NCBI GenBank assembly: GCA_019055375.1
Contig: JAHQIW010007105.1
Span: forward strand, 62,001 to 126,000
Length of the DNA stretch: 64,000 nucleotides
Source: Parelaphostrongylus tenuis
Taxonomy: Eukaryota; Nematoda; Chromadorea; Rhabditida; Metastrongylidae
Reading direction: 5' to 3'
Both the position numbers and the translations under genes were made by a program. Below, in pieces: positions 1 through 11,509 of the stretch. The notes under the pieces were generated by a model, which was given only the letters and a program-made list of their open reading frames with translations, ran no database searches and had not been told where the DNA came from. Position 1 is the first letter of the stretch. Every line of letters starts with the position of its first letter.

Positions 1-59
1 GGTGCACTGCACAGAAGCGGTCCTTCCAAAAGATAAGCACAGAATTGAAATTAGCAAAC

Positions 60-350
60 ATTGCGACATGGAACCTTACTAGTAGTTCAAAAAAGGAGCT
101 CTGTCCGGTGGGGTGTAAACCACAAATCTTTTGCCAGCTCCTAAGGAACGGAGTTTTGCTGAGGCGAAATGAAATATAAACGAGATAGGACAAAAGCATG
201 TAGCTTTGTAAAACGTAATTTTATTTTGGATTTCGCAGTGTAACAAAAGGGTGTTCTGAAAAATCAACCATGTGAGGCTCTAGTGAGAAATCAGAGCTTT
301 CGAATGATTACTGACGCTTTGAAAACATCTTCTTCACCGAATGTGGTAGG
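60..350. repeat. M-family repeat, right half
   Basis: This matches the right arm of the M elements at 28060-28435 and 59570-59940. Shared blocks are a GGAGCTCTGTCCGG segment, a TTTTATTTTGGAT segment, a TTACAGCG-like segment and a CTTTCGAATGATTACT segment. No left arm is visible because the window starts here. The short frames in it are chance. Confidence 0.6.
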
Positions 351-384
351 TTTTTCCATTTGTTCTCTCAAAAATTGGAAAAAC

Positions 385-412
385 TATATAAATGTATATA
401 TATATATATGTT
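385..412. repeat. TA-rich microsatellite
   Basis: A run of about 25 nt of alternating T and A. Nothing else is visible between 350 and 760. Confidence 0.7.
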
Positions 413-759
413 GCTTTGGTATAGCTCCATAAGTGATGTCCTATCAGCATACATGTTCCACGTTACTTGACCTGCAGATCATATCCCCACCGCCGATTGC
501 GACCAATACCGACAGAATCAAGAGCCGGTGCGATATTTCGCCATTTTTGCATAAAAAGTCATTTCCGCCTTCAAATTACTAAGCAGATAGTGCATATTTG
601 ACTATCAGGCCGTTCCATTGAGTTCGGCACTAATACAATAAACACTGAATTTATTAACCACAAACAAAAAACGGTTATAGGATTTTGGTATCATTCAATT
701 ACGCGTTTTCTTGCAGACATTTGGCATTCCACTTGCTTATATTGCTCCGCTATTGAACC

Positions 760-1610
760 GTCGTAAGAACAAATTTGGGCACTCTTCTATTATGGCGGAG
801 CCACTTCAGGCCTTCGGTAAAAACGTACTTTTAGCTTTCACAAAACGTTTCTGGAGTTCATCGATAGCTCAAACCAAGTAAATTTCAATGGCATGGTTAA
901 TTTCTCAAATAGCTTATTTTTGGTGTCGTACCAGTCAAAATAAGATTTTGTTTCTCATTCGAGATTTCTCACTGATTAAAATTTGTATTGTCCTATTATG
1001 GCGGTGCCAATTGAGGCCTTCGTTGAAAGCGTATTCTTTGCTATTATCTATCTGATAGCTTAAACTGAATATCTTTGATTTGAATATCTGATAGCTTAAA
1101 TCAAGTAAATTTTGAAGCATATTTTATTTTTCATATTGCCTGTTTTTTATGCCGTACCAGTCAAAATAAGTTTTTGTTTCATACGTCAAGATTTCGCTCC
1201 TGATAAAAACTTTTTTTATAAGAAAATTTTAAATATTACATGGAGCAAATTTCTCTGACTAAGCTAGAATCCTCCCTGAATGCGAAACCAATATTCTTTC
1301 GGTTTACAAAGCTCGAAAAAGTTCTTTACGAAAGCCAAATATACCAATATAATTGGAAAGATTTTTTCTATCTGATGATAAAAATTTCATTACAACAAAA
1401 CTTTTCTCCCAGTGTGAAATCTTCGAATGATAAACAAAATCTTATTTTGACTGGTTACGACACCGAAGTTAACAAATTGAACATGCCATTGAAATTCACT
1501 TGATTTGAGGTGTCGATAAACTCGTTCTGCAAAAGCAAAAAATATGCTTTTACCAAAGACCTCAAGTGGCGCCGCCGTAATAGAACAGTACCTAAATTCG
1601 CTTGAATCTT
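760..1610. repeat. Three-copy dispersed repeat (two direct, one inverted)
   Basis: A module built from a CTATTATGGCGG block, a GAGGCCTTCG block and a GTACCAGTCAAAATAAG block occurs at about 785-970 and 1000-1205. It recurs inverted at about 1420-1600, where it reads CTTATTTTGACTGG and later GGCGCCGCCGTAATAG. It has no reading frame of note. The arrangement suggests a degraded inverted-repeat transposon, but I do not recognise the family. Confidence 0.55.
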
Positions 1611-1835
1611 ATGCACGAATGCCTCATAAGGGAGATGTTAGTGAAGTAATGGGCAGAATTAATGAAGCTTTTTATGGACGGGCCCGAGCGCGCGACTGAT
1701 CCTTCAGACTGTTCTCTCCGGGTTTGAACTTTGCGAGCCACTTCCCAGCCGTCCTTTGTGTAACCGTATCATCTCCGTGAGATCCATTAAACTTTAACTC
1801 GCTTCTATAGCATTTTCTCCTAAGCGCCATCCGTG

Positions 1836-1880
1836 CATGAGTAGCAGTAGATTTCGTCCTCCAGAACTCTTCAGTTGCAC
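1836..1880 (-). ncRNA. Degenerate hammerhead ribozyme (F1 type)
   Basis: The minus strand reads GTGCAA, then the core CTGAAGAG, a stem II of GTTC/GGAC, then CGAAA. The stem III and cleavage side are eroded. It lies in a truncated F1 copy (about 1830-2100) that abuts a second F1 element. Probably inactive. Confidence 0.45.
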
Positions 1881-2110
1881 AGTCCCTCGTTTCAGCAGAT
1901 GTCCTGAGGATGTAGTCCTCTATGACGGAATCGAAGTCGAGTAATAAATCATCGCAAATCCGGTGATAGATTAGACACGTAGAGACCAGCAGTCGAGCAT
2001 GTTGCTGCTAAAATGAATCATACTTCTTCATTCGACCGCTTCTTCATAGACCTAGCTCAAAAACGATAATAGTCTGATAATGATATAAGCTGTTTAGGTC
2101 TGCCAGGTCG

Positions 2111-2160
2111 AAGTGTTAGACAAGCGCCTGTTTCATCCTCAAGAACTCTTCAGTAGCACA
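2111..2160 (-). ncRNA. Hammerhead ribozyme, F1 left arm (degenerate)
   Basis: Read on the minus strand: stem I TGTGCTA, core CTGAAGAG, short stem II, TGAAAC in place of CGAAAC, near-palindromic stem III AGGCGCTT, GTC cleavage triplet, then TAACAC closing stem I with one mismatch. The 11.1 position is changed (C to T), so activity is doubtful. Confidence 0.55.
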
Positions 2161-2435
2161 GTTCTTCAGTTCAACAAGATATCGACACCGAGTAATAAAG
2201 CACTTAAAACGGTAATAGTCTGATAATGATATAACATGTTTTAGACCGTTTTTGAGAGAAGCCTATAAAAAACGGGAAAATGAAGAGATATGATTTTTAT
2301 AGCTCCCACTAGCTCGACTGCTGGTCTCAGCGCTGTCAGGGGCTTCTATCACCTGATCTGCGGTGATTTATTAATCGGCGTCGATTTATTTCATAGAGGA
2401 AGCATAGCCTCAAGAGATAGACTGAATCGAGAGAC

Positions 2436-2487
2436 TGTGCTATTGAAGAGCCCTTGGAGACGAAACATGCGCCTGTCTAGCACTTAG
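2436..2487 (+). ncRNA. Hammerhead ribozyme, F1 right arm
   Basis: Stem I GTGCTA pairs with TAGCAC. The core is TTGAAGAG (first C changed), followed by a weak stem II, CGAAAC, a stem III around ATGCGCCT and a GTC cleavage triplet. Cleavage would fall just before TAGCAC. It is recognisable but has one core change. Confidence 0.6.
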
Positions 2488-2739
2488 ACCATACAAAAGG
2501 CTCAAAACGTGTTATACCATTATCAGACTATTGACGTGATTGAGCAAGGTCTATAAAAAAGGGTTAAGAGTGGAGAAATAAGGAGTTTTATTTTTACAGC
2601 GGCCATCCAAATCAAGTTAGGCAAGTTGTAGGTCAAAATATTTGCAAGAAAAGGCGCAGTTGATCGGTACCACAACAGGCATCTTGATTACTGGGGCTAC
2701 CGAAATTAAGAAATATAATCTCACGAAACTCCTCCCTCT

Positions 2740-5200
2740 GCAGGGATCTCCTTCATTAGTTGCGAGGGCACGTGACGCGTTTCTACGTGGTAGATAGGGG
2801 AATAAATGCAAACCAGAAGCGATTGTGTGCTTTCCAGAGGCGCAGGTGGATTTAGGGGATGAGCTCCTTGCTCTTACAATGCCGATTTGACGAACCTTTA
2901 TTTGTACGAGTCAAGTCGGCCAAAAACCCGCAATCAAGCTGCTGGGAAGTACATGGGAGGCGGTCAGGAGTTAACTGCAGCAAATGCGCTCTTCCAGCTT
3001 CTCCGAGAGAAGCTGCCAAGCTACTCGTGAGTACCCCACTATTACGTTGAGAGCCTAGCAAGCTACATGTTGGGTACAAAATACTAGAAACGGCAACAAA
3101 TATGGGCCTCATCCCCCAACCCAGGAAGAGCCCGCGATACGGTCGTCACCCTGTAGGATGAGTACTGCTAGGCTGCTGAAGTCTCAAGGGCAAACATGGC
3201 TGCGAAAATCGAAACAGACTAAAATGACGCAACATACCTATAATACGAGAACACTTGCTCATGAATCCGCTGTAGAAAATCTGATTGATCCAGGGAAGAA
3301 GGAGAAGATACGACTCCATTGGCTTGGTTGAGACGAGAAGACGCCATAATTTTCGCACTGTTTATGACACCGGAGAAGAACTGTTTCTTGGAACATGCAA
3401 TAGCAGAGGTGTCGGCTGCGTTGGTGCCCTCGTTAAATCAAATCTGACCGCGAACATCGATTCATTTGAACAACTGTCAACCCATCTCAAACGATTGCGG
3501 TTGGAACGATGTGGTGCAATCCGGCTCTGACCATCTTCACTGCTTAGGCATAAATATCAAGCGATGACGAAGTCAGAGTCGAAGCACTCCATACGGACAT
3601 CGAAAAAAATCTCCAGAGAAGAGTATAACTTCTGCAAAGTCATTGTCACAGATATGAAGAAGAAAATTGAACCTAGGAGAACGTCCAAAGTACTTCACAG
3701 TGTGACCCACGAAATAGAGTGGAATCTACAGGGTGAGAGGCTATCTGAGTTTGTCATGACAACTAAAACCATCCGTGATAACTCGCAACTGTGAAAGTCT
3801 TACTCTAGACGGTGGACGTGGGAGTCTCCCAATGGAGAGTACCATAACGACATAGTCCTCATGTTAGTGAATCTAGGATTTTGCCTGACCGATACCGCTG
3901 TTGTTCCTAACTTTAACACGGGATCAGACTATTGTCTCCCTCGCGCAGCGTCTCGTTTTTCGCGAAACGAGGGAAGTCGCTAAATTCAAGCAACGAAATC
4001 CCAAACATCCATTAATTGAATGTACTCGGATCATTAGTCGGCTCTCGGGGAAACACCGTTCTCGACAACATCGACGAATAGTACGACCGGCTCGTCGAGT
4101 ATCTTCACGTTAGCGCTATAAAAGCTGAGAGTCCTAAAGTCACAAAGAGGCACTTGTCTTCGCAGACACTAGAGCTGATAGTCAACGTGGAATCGCACAA
4201 GCTACAGATCACCGATACCTTATGTCCGCACTTGCAAAACGCTGCAGAGAAGCGATAAAAAAGGCCTTAAAGAGAGACGAGAAGCAGCTATGGCAGAAGG
4301 CGCTGGGAAGAGCATCGCAAAGTCCAGCGAAGCTTTATTATTCTGTCGTTCCACCGGTCCTCCCTTCCAAAATCCGACATGCTGTATTGTCGGTGAATAA
4401 CAGAACAACACCCAGTCCAGACAGAATTAGGCCAGAACACCCGAAGAATCTGCCACCAGTTCTCATCAACACAATGGGTCGGCTCTTCACTCGCTACCTG
4501 TCAAAATGCAAGGTTCCCATTCAATGGAAAACTAACAAGACCGTGTTGTTTTTCAAAAAGGAGACCTTCACGGCATAGGCAATTATCTCCCAATATGCTT
4601 GATGTAAGTTGCGCAATTATCTCCCAATCTGCTTGCTGTACTTTGCTGTAATCTGCTGTATAAACTCTTCACCCTAATCGTCTTGAACAGGATTGACAGA
4701 ATACTGGACGAAGGACAACCATGCGAACAAGCAGTGTTCAAACAGAAGCGGTTATAGAGGCTCTGGATAACCAGGGCATTCCCACTCGGTACATAATGAT
4801 CCTTCGTGAGCTTTATAAAGATTTCACCACCAAAATATCTCCATTCTACAACAATATCACTATCGGCGTAAGAAGGGCAGTTTGATAGGATGATGCAATT
4901 CCGCCAAATTTATTGACTGTCACCTTTCAAACACATCGTGTGAACTTTGAAATGGTGCGACATGGGAGTGAAAATTGACGGTCGACAATTAGCCATCTTC
5001 GTTTTGCTAATGAAATCGTCCTCATAACACCAAGCATCAACTAGGAGAAGCGACTGTTGACTGAATTCGACAACTCCTGTGAAAAGATGGGTCTTCAACT
5101 AAATTGACGAAAACGATGTCAGTGGTTGATCTTGAAGAACGGATGGGTTTTTGAATGCCCCATTCACGAACATTTGCAATCCACAAGCGCCAAGATCACA
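2740..5200 (+). pseudogene. RTE-type LINE, endonuclease plus reverse transcriptase, decayed
   Basis: Pieces of one protein appear in order on the plus strand, with frameshifts and stops between them. At 3285-3530 there is an apurinic endonuclease N-terminus with GLVETRRRHNF and TGEELFLGTC. At 3564-3794 is the continuing endonuclease with GERLSEFVMTTKTI. At 4222-4578 is the start of the reverse transcriptase with PSPDRIRPEHPKNLPPVLIN. Fragments to about 5200 resemble later RT segments (CDMGVKIDGRQLAI). The family is known from hookworms as RTE-like endonuclease-RT. The stretch 2740-3140 looks like its 5' leader. It is clearly dead. The right edge is approximate. Confidence 0.8.
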
Positions 5201-6530
5201 AGTGCTCTTTCTAGAAATAGTATGTGAAGCGAGACATCGAGTGACAATGACAGGGCACGGTTTTCGGTGCAAGACGTTCTCGGCAATATATTTCAAGAAA
5301 TCAAAAGTCACGCTTGTATAGAACTGGTGCTTATCAATCTCACGCATTTAGCTCGCTTATAAAATCTGCTACGTTGATATAAAGGTTGATTAATACTAAA
5401 ATAAATCATGTTCAAAAGCAGAGTACCAAGAAGAAGCAAAAAGATTCTGCGTCAGAGTTTGTTCTGAGAAAAACAACTGCATTAAAGCGCTGAGTCTTTT
5501 CGTTAAGCAGAAGAATTTTACAGAAGAATTCCAGTGTGGCAAAACTCCGTTTTGTCCGTTTCGCAATTGACTATTCGGTAACATCTTGAGCGCTATATAA
5601 TCATAGGTCTTGTTATCAGTCTTTTATGACCGATGATTGAGGATGAATAAGCAGCTTCGCGTTCTATTTAGTTCCATGTTTGAGTAGTCATGTTGTTCAA
5701 AAATGCGTATCGTAATAGTTAAAGTGCTGATCAACAAACGGTTCCACTATAATAGTCTCCCTGAACTTCCAATGCGACATTATACTGAGTCAGATGGTTT
5801 GGAACACTGGGCTTACAAAACCATTCCCCCAAAGGTCGTATAACCATAATTGTTAACAACACCATCTCGTGTGTTTTCAAAATCTGTGACACCTGTCTCA
5901 CTGATTGTCGAGTGACTAAAGCAGGGATCTGTGAGCCCCTTATTTTTTTCTAGCGCTTGGAAGGAGAACGCAAAAATTCTAGATGTAGGCACGTTAGGCA
6001 TCACAGCGCTCCTTTGGGCTATTTATGAATGAAACAGATAATATCAAATAGCGTTCTCGCTATGCGTCCGACATATCAGAGAATTTAGTTGGAATGCATT
6101 CTTTTTCTATAAGTCGTTGCATCAAGTGCCCGGCTCCTGAGAGTATTCTTCGTTCTAAATTAAGCGCGCAAATGGGCTCAGATGAAGTCTTGTTCAGGGA
6201 AACCGGAAGATCCACAAAGCTATGTTGGATTCTTTTTTTCCTCAGCCTTACACGAAGTTAACATAACTTCTCCGGAAGCGGTGACTAACGGTCCGGAAAT
6301 TTTGCTTCTTCAGAGCTTACACATGCCATGCTATGGCAGATCCAAATGAACTAATAATACTGCATTTTATCCTGTGAAAGTTCAGTACAGAAACTAATAT
6401 AATGGTCTATCTATGTTGGGTTATCCACCTCTTATTAGTTGTGTGAGTAAGATCACCTGTTCTACTGTTTATAATTTTCAATAATTTAGAAAAATCTGAG
6501 GTAAGGTGTCACATTGTGTGTAATATTCAC
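5201..6530. other. No recognisable gene
   Basis: AT-rich sequence with only short chance frames. No repeat family I could match elsewhere in the window. Confidence 0.5.
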
Positions 6531-6532
6531 AC

Positions 6533-8590
6533 GCTCGTGATATGAGTCGGTATATACAAGTGCTGCCTCAATGGGAAAGGTGCATTACGAGCCTACGTGA
6601 TCTCCTTCCGGAGGTCTCCACCTGAATCACTCGGTGGAGCACATATAAAAAGCGGGAGTGTGCTGAGAGTTGATTTAGTGCTTGATGCCATTGGAATTTA
6701 GCTTTGGTGATTTTTTCTAAAGCAGTAAGGGAGGGATTGGATTGCGGACAATCTGACCTTTCCAGGCTCTGAAGAAGGCGAGCTGCCTCGGCCTGCGGCT
6801 TCACCATTTCAGCCCATCTCTAAGGTGTCCTTGCGTAAGGTTGCATGTGGCTTACATAAATTGCAAGATTAACTCAGTTAAGAGGCCAGAGCTGAAGGGA
6901 CTAATAGGAATGAAGAGCAAGTAGAGGTTGCACCAACACCACCATTTCCTCAGCCGTTCTATAGACAACAAGACCCCAACGAGGAGGTAGATAAAAAATT
7001 CCGGAAATTTGCGGACGAAACTTTTAAAACCCTCACTCACTATAGCAGGAAAAGATATCAATCGAACCTCACCGAACTACAAAAACGTGGCATGAAAGAG
7101 GTTCGAGAGTTGATAAGCGAAGGTAGGATAAGGCTGTCAGTTAGTGATAAGGGTGGAGATTTTGTTGTGGTTCCTTGACAGTTAAATATCGCAATAAAAA
7201 ATATGCTTTTTGAAGGTGCTTCGCTTTACTGATCATCTTCTGTAAAGGAATTAAAAGTCAAAACCGCAATTTAAACAGTGAGTGGGTTCACACGGCAAAA
7301 GCGTCAGGCTTAAGACCATCTATCATTTCTCAAATGAAAAATCCAGCCACCAACATGTCCTATCTTATATTTACTTATAAGAACACATACGTTAGTTGAT
7401 CTAATGTCTAACGTCCATCTATATTCAAAGTTAGCCCCATCATCACCTGTGTAGACGAACCTACGGATAGGATAACACGGCTCTTAAATCAATAAAATCC
7501 CAGTTGCTAACACATTCCAGCCAATCTGACGAACGCTCAGATGTTCCTGGACCGTCTACGTAGCGCAAACCCGAACAACGCGTACTCAATGGAGTCATTC
7601 GACGTCACTGCTGTATATGCCATAGTGTCGAACGACTCAATATTACAAGCCACATTGAGCATGTATGGCCTCGTCGATTGAGCAGCTCATGGTCTTATCA
7701 AAAGAGGGCCTAAACTGTTCAATCTTCAGTTGGTCCGGGAGATATTATTGCTCAAATGAGAGGGTTGGCACTGGGGCAGCGACTGGCACCTAGCCTGCGA
7801 TTGCCTTTATGTCGAAAGTGGAAGCACCAGTGATGGATCTTCGGCCATTACCCTGCTGTAGGTATGAAGATGATTGTTTAGTTATCTGTTCCACTCAAGA
7901 GGAGCTAAATAATTGCTTTAGATTGTTGAATAAACAGTTAGAGTATATAAATTTTACCCGTGAGATACCAAAAGATGATGGGCTTCCTTTCTTGACGTGC
8001 AAATGAGCCCAAGCGAGAATGGCTACCTAACAAAGTGGAACCGAAAGAAAAGTAATAAGAATATTCTGCTTCAGTTTCGAACAGCAGCCAATTTATGTAT
8101 TGGGGAGGAGCAGAGCTCTGATGAATAGGAATTTGTAACCCCTCTGCTTGGGTTTAGAGGAAAGAGTACGCCTTTGAACGAGAACTCGAATAAAAGGAAG
8201 GTCTCGTTCACCCTCCCGTTTTTCTTTTTCAAATGAGATTAGTACAGCTATAAAATGCTGTTTGAAAGGAGCAGGTTTAGAGCAATCGATGGCTATTATT
8301 GAGATGCCACCGAATACTCTAAGTCGCTAACTAGTTCGCAACCGCTTATATGACCGCCTTTGTATAATGAAAGGTCGTAAAATATGCCCTAACGGCAGAG
8401 ACGGTGATTGCATGACCCTAGGTATAGCAATCTACGTAATCTCTTGCAAAGCGTGTAGCGGTAAATATATCAAGGAAACGGGTAGGACGCTTTATTTCCG
8501 CATAGAAGAGCACCTAGATGACAAACGTCCTAATAGACGGAACACCCCGTTAGAGACGCATAGAGGACAGAAACACAGCGTGTTTAGGTG
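6533..8590 (+). pseudogene. Penelope-like element copy 1 (PLE-1), decayed
   Basis: It opens with a terminal repeat matching the PLE tail (6533-6800: end of the ORF, a GGTGCATTACGAGCCTA block, then a hammerhead remnant with CTGAAGA at 6769-6775). Broken coding follows: an N-terminal region to a stop at 7176 with SVSDKGGDFVVVP, the RT region with SFDVTA near 7600, and a B-motif-like GLALGQRLAP at about 7760. A 7809-8006 frame has RYEDD in place of the usual YxDD. An 8367-8603 frame carries the GIY-YIG region with YIKETGRTLYFRIEEH. It stops abruptly after a HRGQKH segment. The 5' terminal repeat suggests this copy was once nearly full length. Confidence 0.85.
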
Positions 8591-9555
8591 TTTAGGTTTT
8601 TAACCTTTTAGGTGTTTTCAAGTGCGCACCCAAAGTGGTCTGATTCTTTCGCCTATATCTCATAAATAAATGTCTCATAAGACGTCCGCCTGTTGTACAT
8701 AGAATCTATCATGCAACTTCATCCTTAGCAATGAGACATATCACGCAATTTTTGATCACGGTCATGCGGGTGGTTCCGATCCAAATAGCGAGTGATATAA
8801 AAGGTAGAATTTCTGTCTTTGCTACAGAGCTACAGAATACTATCTATTATACACCTTTTGACAGGCTCATATCGTTTAGGAAGGTAGTTTCCTGAACTAT
8901 ATTGCCATTTGGGTTTGGGTTTAAGAGACCATTGCTTTCCTCAGGAGGCGTCTCTTTTTTAACTTGATCAAAATCATTGCTAGTGAAGATGGTCATTTGT
9001 CATATTAAAAATTTCCTTGCTTTCTAGGAAAGCAGTTTAATCTGCTTATATCAGTCAGCGGATAAAATTACCCCTATAGAGGTTTTGAATTCTTCTTCAA
9101 CAACTTCGTAATGCGTTCTCTAGAGTCGTCCACGAAAAGTTAAAATATCTCAAACCTTCTCAACTACATGATTATTTTTGTTTCCTCGAAAATGGTGAGT
9201 ATTCGTTTTCATAAAGACGAGAGCTTTCTTGCTGGATATAGATCGTCCACCAAACATCTAAATTTGATTCGATAGGCTCTAAAATGGAGTTTTCACCCCG
9301 TGTTTGGTTTTTGAAAATCCCTTAACCCTAGGTGACGACGTAGACTAGATGAAGTACACGATTGTTTGAAGGCCTTTCTCGCCGAGCAAAACTTTTCTTC
9401 TTGACACTGGGTGAATATTCGAAAGCTTAAATCTTTGTCATTTCAACGACATGCCTGATTTTTCAAAAATGCTCTCTATTACCAAGACCGACTGTCTAAT
9501 AACCTCGGCATGCTTCAATATAATTACTGTTTTTCTTCTTTAAGCAAAACACGAA
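8591..9555. other. No recognisable gene
   Basis: Non-coding spacer between two oppositely oriented PLE copies. No repeats or motifs identified. Confidence 0.5.
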
Positions 9556-9577
9556 GTGTTTATAATAAAATTTATTC

Positions 9578-9616
9578 ACAGCTGACGTTTCGGCAGTTCG
9601 CCTTCTTCAGAGCCTG
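9578..9616 (-). ncRNA. Hammerhead ribozyme in PLE-2 tail
   Basis: Minus strand: GGCT, core CTGAAGA, stem II GGC/GCC around a GAACT loop, GAAAC, then GTC and AGCT. Stem I is GGCT/AGCT (4 bp). Stem III is only ACGT, typical of PLE hammerheads that may work as dimers. Cleavage is expected after GTC. PLE terminal repeats are known to carry type I hammerheads. Confidence 0.75.
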
Positions 9617-9816
9617 GAAAGGTCAAATTGTCCGCAATCCAATAAGCCAAACACCTCCAATACTCTTTTAGAAAAAATCACCAGACCTAGATTTCAATCG
9701 CATCAAGCACAAATCAACTCTCAACATACTCACCGCTTTTTATATGTGTTCCACTGAATGATTCAAGTGGAGACAACCGCAAGGAGATCACATAGGCTCG
9801 TAATGCACCTTACCCA

Positions 9817-11052
9817 TCAAAATAACAGTCTTATATACTGACTAAAATCACGTGTGATAACAAGGCATTCCTCCCTGCGGTTCATAGTTGGATTGGTGGT
9901 ATTAATCCAAAGTGCTTCAAGAAGTTTTCGCGCTGATGTTTTTTGTTCCTGCGCAAGGATGGTGACTTCAATCTCAAAATCAGCTCCGTCGTGTTTCTGT
10001 TCTCTATGCGTCCCTAGCGGGGTGTTCCGTCTTTTAAGACGCTTATCAGCTAGGTGTTCCTCTATACGGGCATAGAGCGGCCTACCCGTTTCGCCAATAT
10101 ATTTATCGCTACACGCTTTGCAAGAGATTAGGTAGACTGTACCTACGCTCGTGCAATCACCGTCTCTGCCGTTAGGACATATTTTACAATCTTTCATTAT
10201 ACAGAGACGGTCATATAAGCGGTTGCGAACTAGTTGGCGTTTTAGAGTATTCGGTGGTATTTCAATAAGAGCCACCGATTGCTCTAAACCCGCTCTTTTC
10301 AAACAGCGTTTTATAGCTGTACTAATCTCATTTGAAAAGAACGGGAGTATGAACGGGATTTTCCTTTCATTCGAATTTTCGTTTGGAGGCGCACTATTTC
10401 CTCTAAACCTAAGCCGAGGGGCTACAAATTCATATCCATTAGAAGTGGCTATTTCCCGAGCCAATTTCACGGATTCTTCTCTCTGCTCCTCCCCAGTACA
10501 TACGCTGGCTGCTGTTCGAAACATGTTCTTTAGTAGCGCCTTTTTCGTATGTGAGGGATGAGAAGAGAGATAGTGAACCAGGATATTTTTACTACTTGGC
10601 CTCCGGTACCACTTTGTGATGTAGCCGCTCTCGCTTAAGCTTATTTGCACGTTCAAGAAAGGAAGCCAATGATCTTTTGGTATCTCACGGGTAAACTTTA
10701 TATACTCTGACTGTTCATTCAACAATCTAAAACAATTATCTAGCTCCTCTTGAGTGGAGCAGATAACCAAACAGTCATCTATATACCTACAGTAGAGTAA
10801 TGGCCGGAGATCCATCACTGGTGCTTCCACTTTCGACATAAAGGCAATCGCTAGGCTAGGCGCCAGTCGCTGCCCCATTGCCAGCCCTCTGATTTGTGCG
10901 AAATACTTCCCGGACCATCTGAAGATTGAGCAGTTCAGGCACTCTTTTAGCAGGACCATGAACTGCTCAATCGACAAGCCATACATGTTTACTGCTCCCT
11001 GGTGTTGTATCAGAAGCTCATGTGTGGCTTGCAATGCGGAGTCATTCTTCAC
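9817..11052 (-). CDS. PLE reverse transcriptase with GIY-YIG endonuclease, partial
   Basis: This frame encodes 411 aa. PLE RT primes reverse transcription at a nick made by its GIY-YIG nuclease. Visible motifs are QIRGLAMGQRLAPSLA (motif B, about residues 53-68) and CRYIDDCLVI (catalytic motif C, about 88-97). A Cys cluster CKICPNGRDGDC precedes TVYLISC and KYIGETGRPLYARIEEH (GIY-YIG, roughly 295-345). It ends with a conserved NRREECLVITRDF block. The called Met is not a true start: upstream in the same frame the motif A region SFDVTAL is followed by TAA, where the PLE-1 reading suggests Tyr. A 1-nt length change lies further upstream near 11080. Hence the catalytic domain is split by a nonsense change and the copy cannot make whole RT. 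Confidence 0.85.
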   Translation of the reverse strand: MKNDSALQATHELLIQHQGAVNMYGLSIEQFMVLLKECLNCSIFRWSGKYFAQIRGLAMGQRLAPSLAIAFMSKVEAPVMDLRPLLYCRYIDDCLVICSTQEELDNCFRLLNEQSEYIKFTREIPKDHWLPFLNVQISLSESGYITKWYRRPSSKNILVHYLSSHPSHTKKALLKNMFRTAASVCTGEEQREESVKLAREIATSNGYEFVAPRLRFRGNSAPPNENSNERKIPFILPFFSNEISTAIKRCLKRAGLEQSVALIEIPPNTLKRQLVRNRLYDRLCIMKDCKICPNGRDGDCTSVGTVYLISCKACSDKYIGETGRPLYARIEEHLADKRLKRRNTPLGTHREQKHDGADFEIEVTILAQEQKTSARKLLEALWINTTNPTMNRREECLVITRDFSQYIRLLF

Positions 11053-11509
11053 GTTGATTTATAAAGCAGTGACGTCGAATGACTCCATTACGTACGCGTT
11101 TTTCTGGGTTCGCGTTACGTAGACGATCCAGGAGCATCTGAGTGTTCGTCAGATGAGCTGGAATGTGTCCTAGCTCTCTATTACCTTGTAGCAGCGAAAA
11201 CAAAATTATGTTTCATACTCAATTTGCTTTATTCGCTCGGCGAGGGCTTCCAACTGGCTCTATACCAAACTGGCTCTAGTTATTATATAGCCAAAATCTC
11301 GAGGTTTTGATAATGTAATTGCTTTTATCTAACTTACTGGTAATTATAGATGACCTTCATAAGCGGAGCTATTATATTGCTTCATAAAGGATGGAATATC
11401 ACAAATAAATCATTCATAAGAGCTATTTATTATGAAGAGCAATTTATCTTGAAATCTTCCTTTTCTCAGAGGCATTACCATATCCTTATAAGAAATAAAC
11501 AAATTCTTA

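Larger units (their letters stand above)
2040..2610. mobile_element. F1 inverted-repeat element with paired hammerheads
   Basis: The left arm (AATAGTCTGATAATGATATA and onward) is the reverse complement of the right arm near 2505-2540, giving long terminal inverted repeats. Each arm carries a hammerhead-like motif: minus strand at 2111-2160, plus strand at 2436-2487. The interior has no coding frame. Other F1 copies lie at 11510-11830, 42745-43140, 52800-53220 and 61855-62260. Inferred to be a non-autonomous relative of Penelope-like elements. Confidence 0.6.
9560..11172 (-). mobile_element. Penelope-like element copy 2 (PLE-2), 5' truncated
   Basis: Homology to PLE-1 begins on the minus strand at about 11172 (an ACATTCCAGC block) and runs through RT, GIY-YIG endonuclease, a 3' untranslated tail and a terminal hammerhead at 9578-9616. 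Upstream of 11172 the match to PLE-1 is lost, so the copy is 5' truncated, as is usual for target-primed retroelements. It is the best-preserved PLE in the window. Confidence 0.85.

Noticed and set aside
9854..10561. 73-aa and 136-aa plus-strand frames
   Set aside because: Antisense shadows of the PLE-2 coding sequence.
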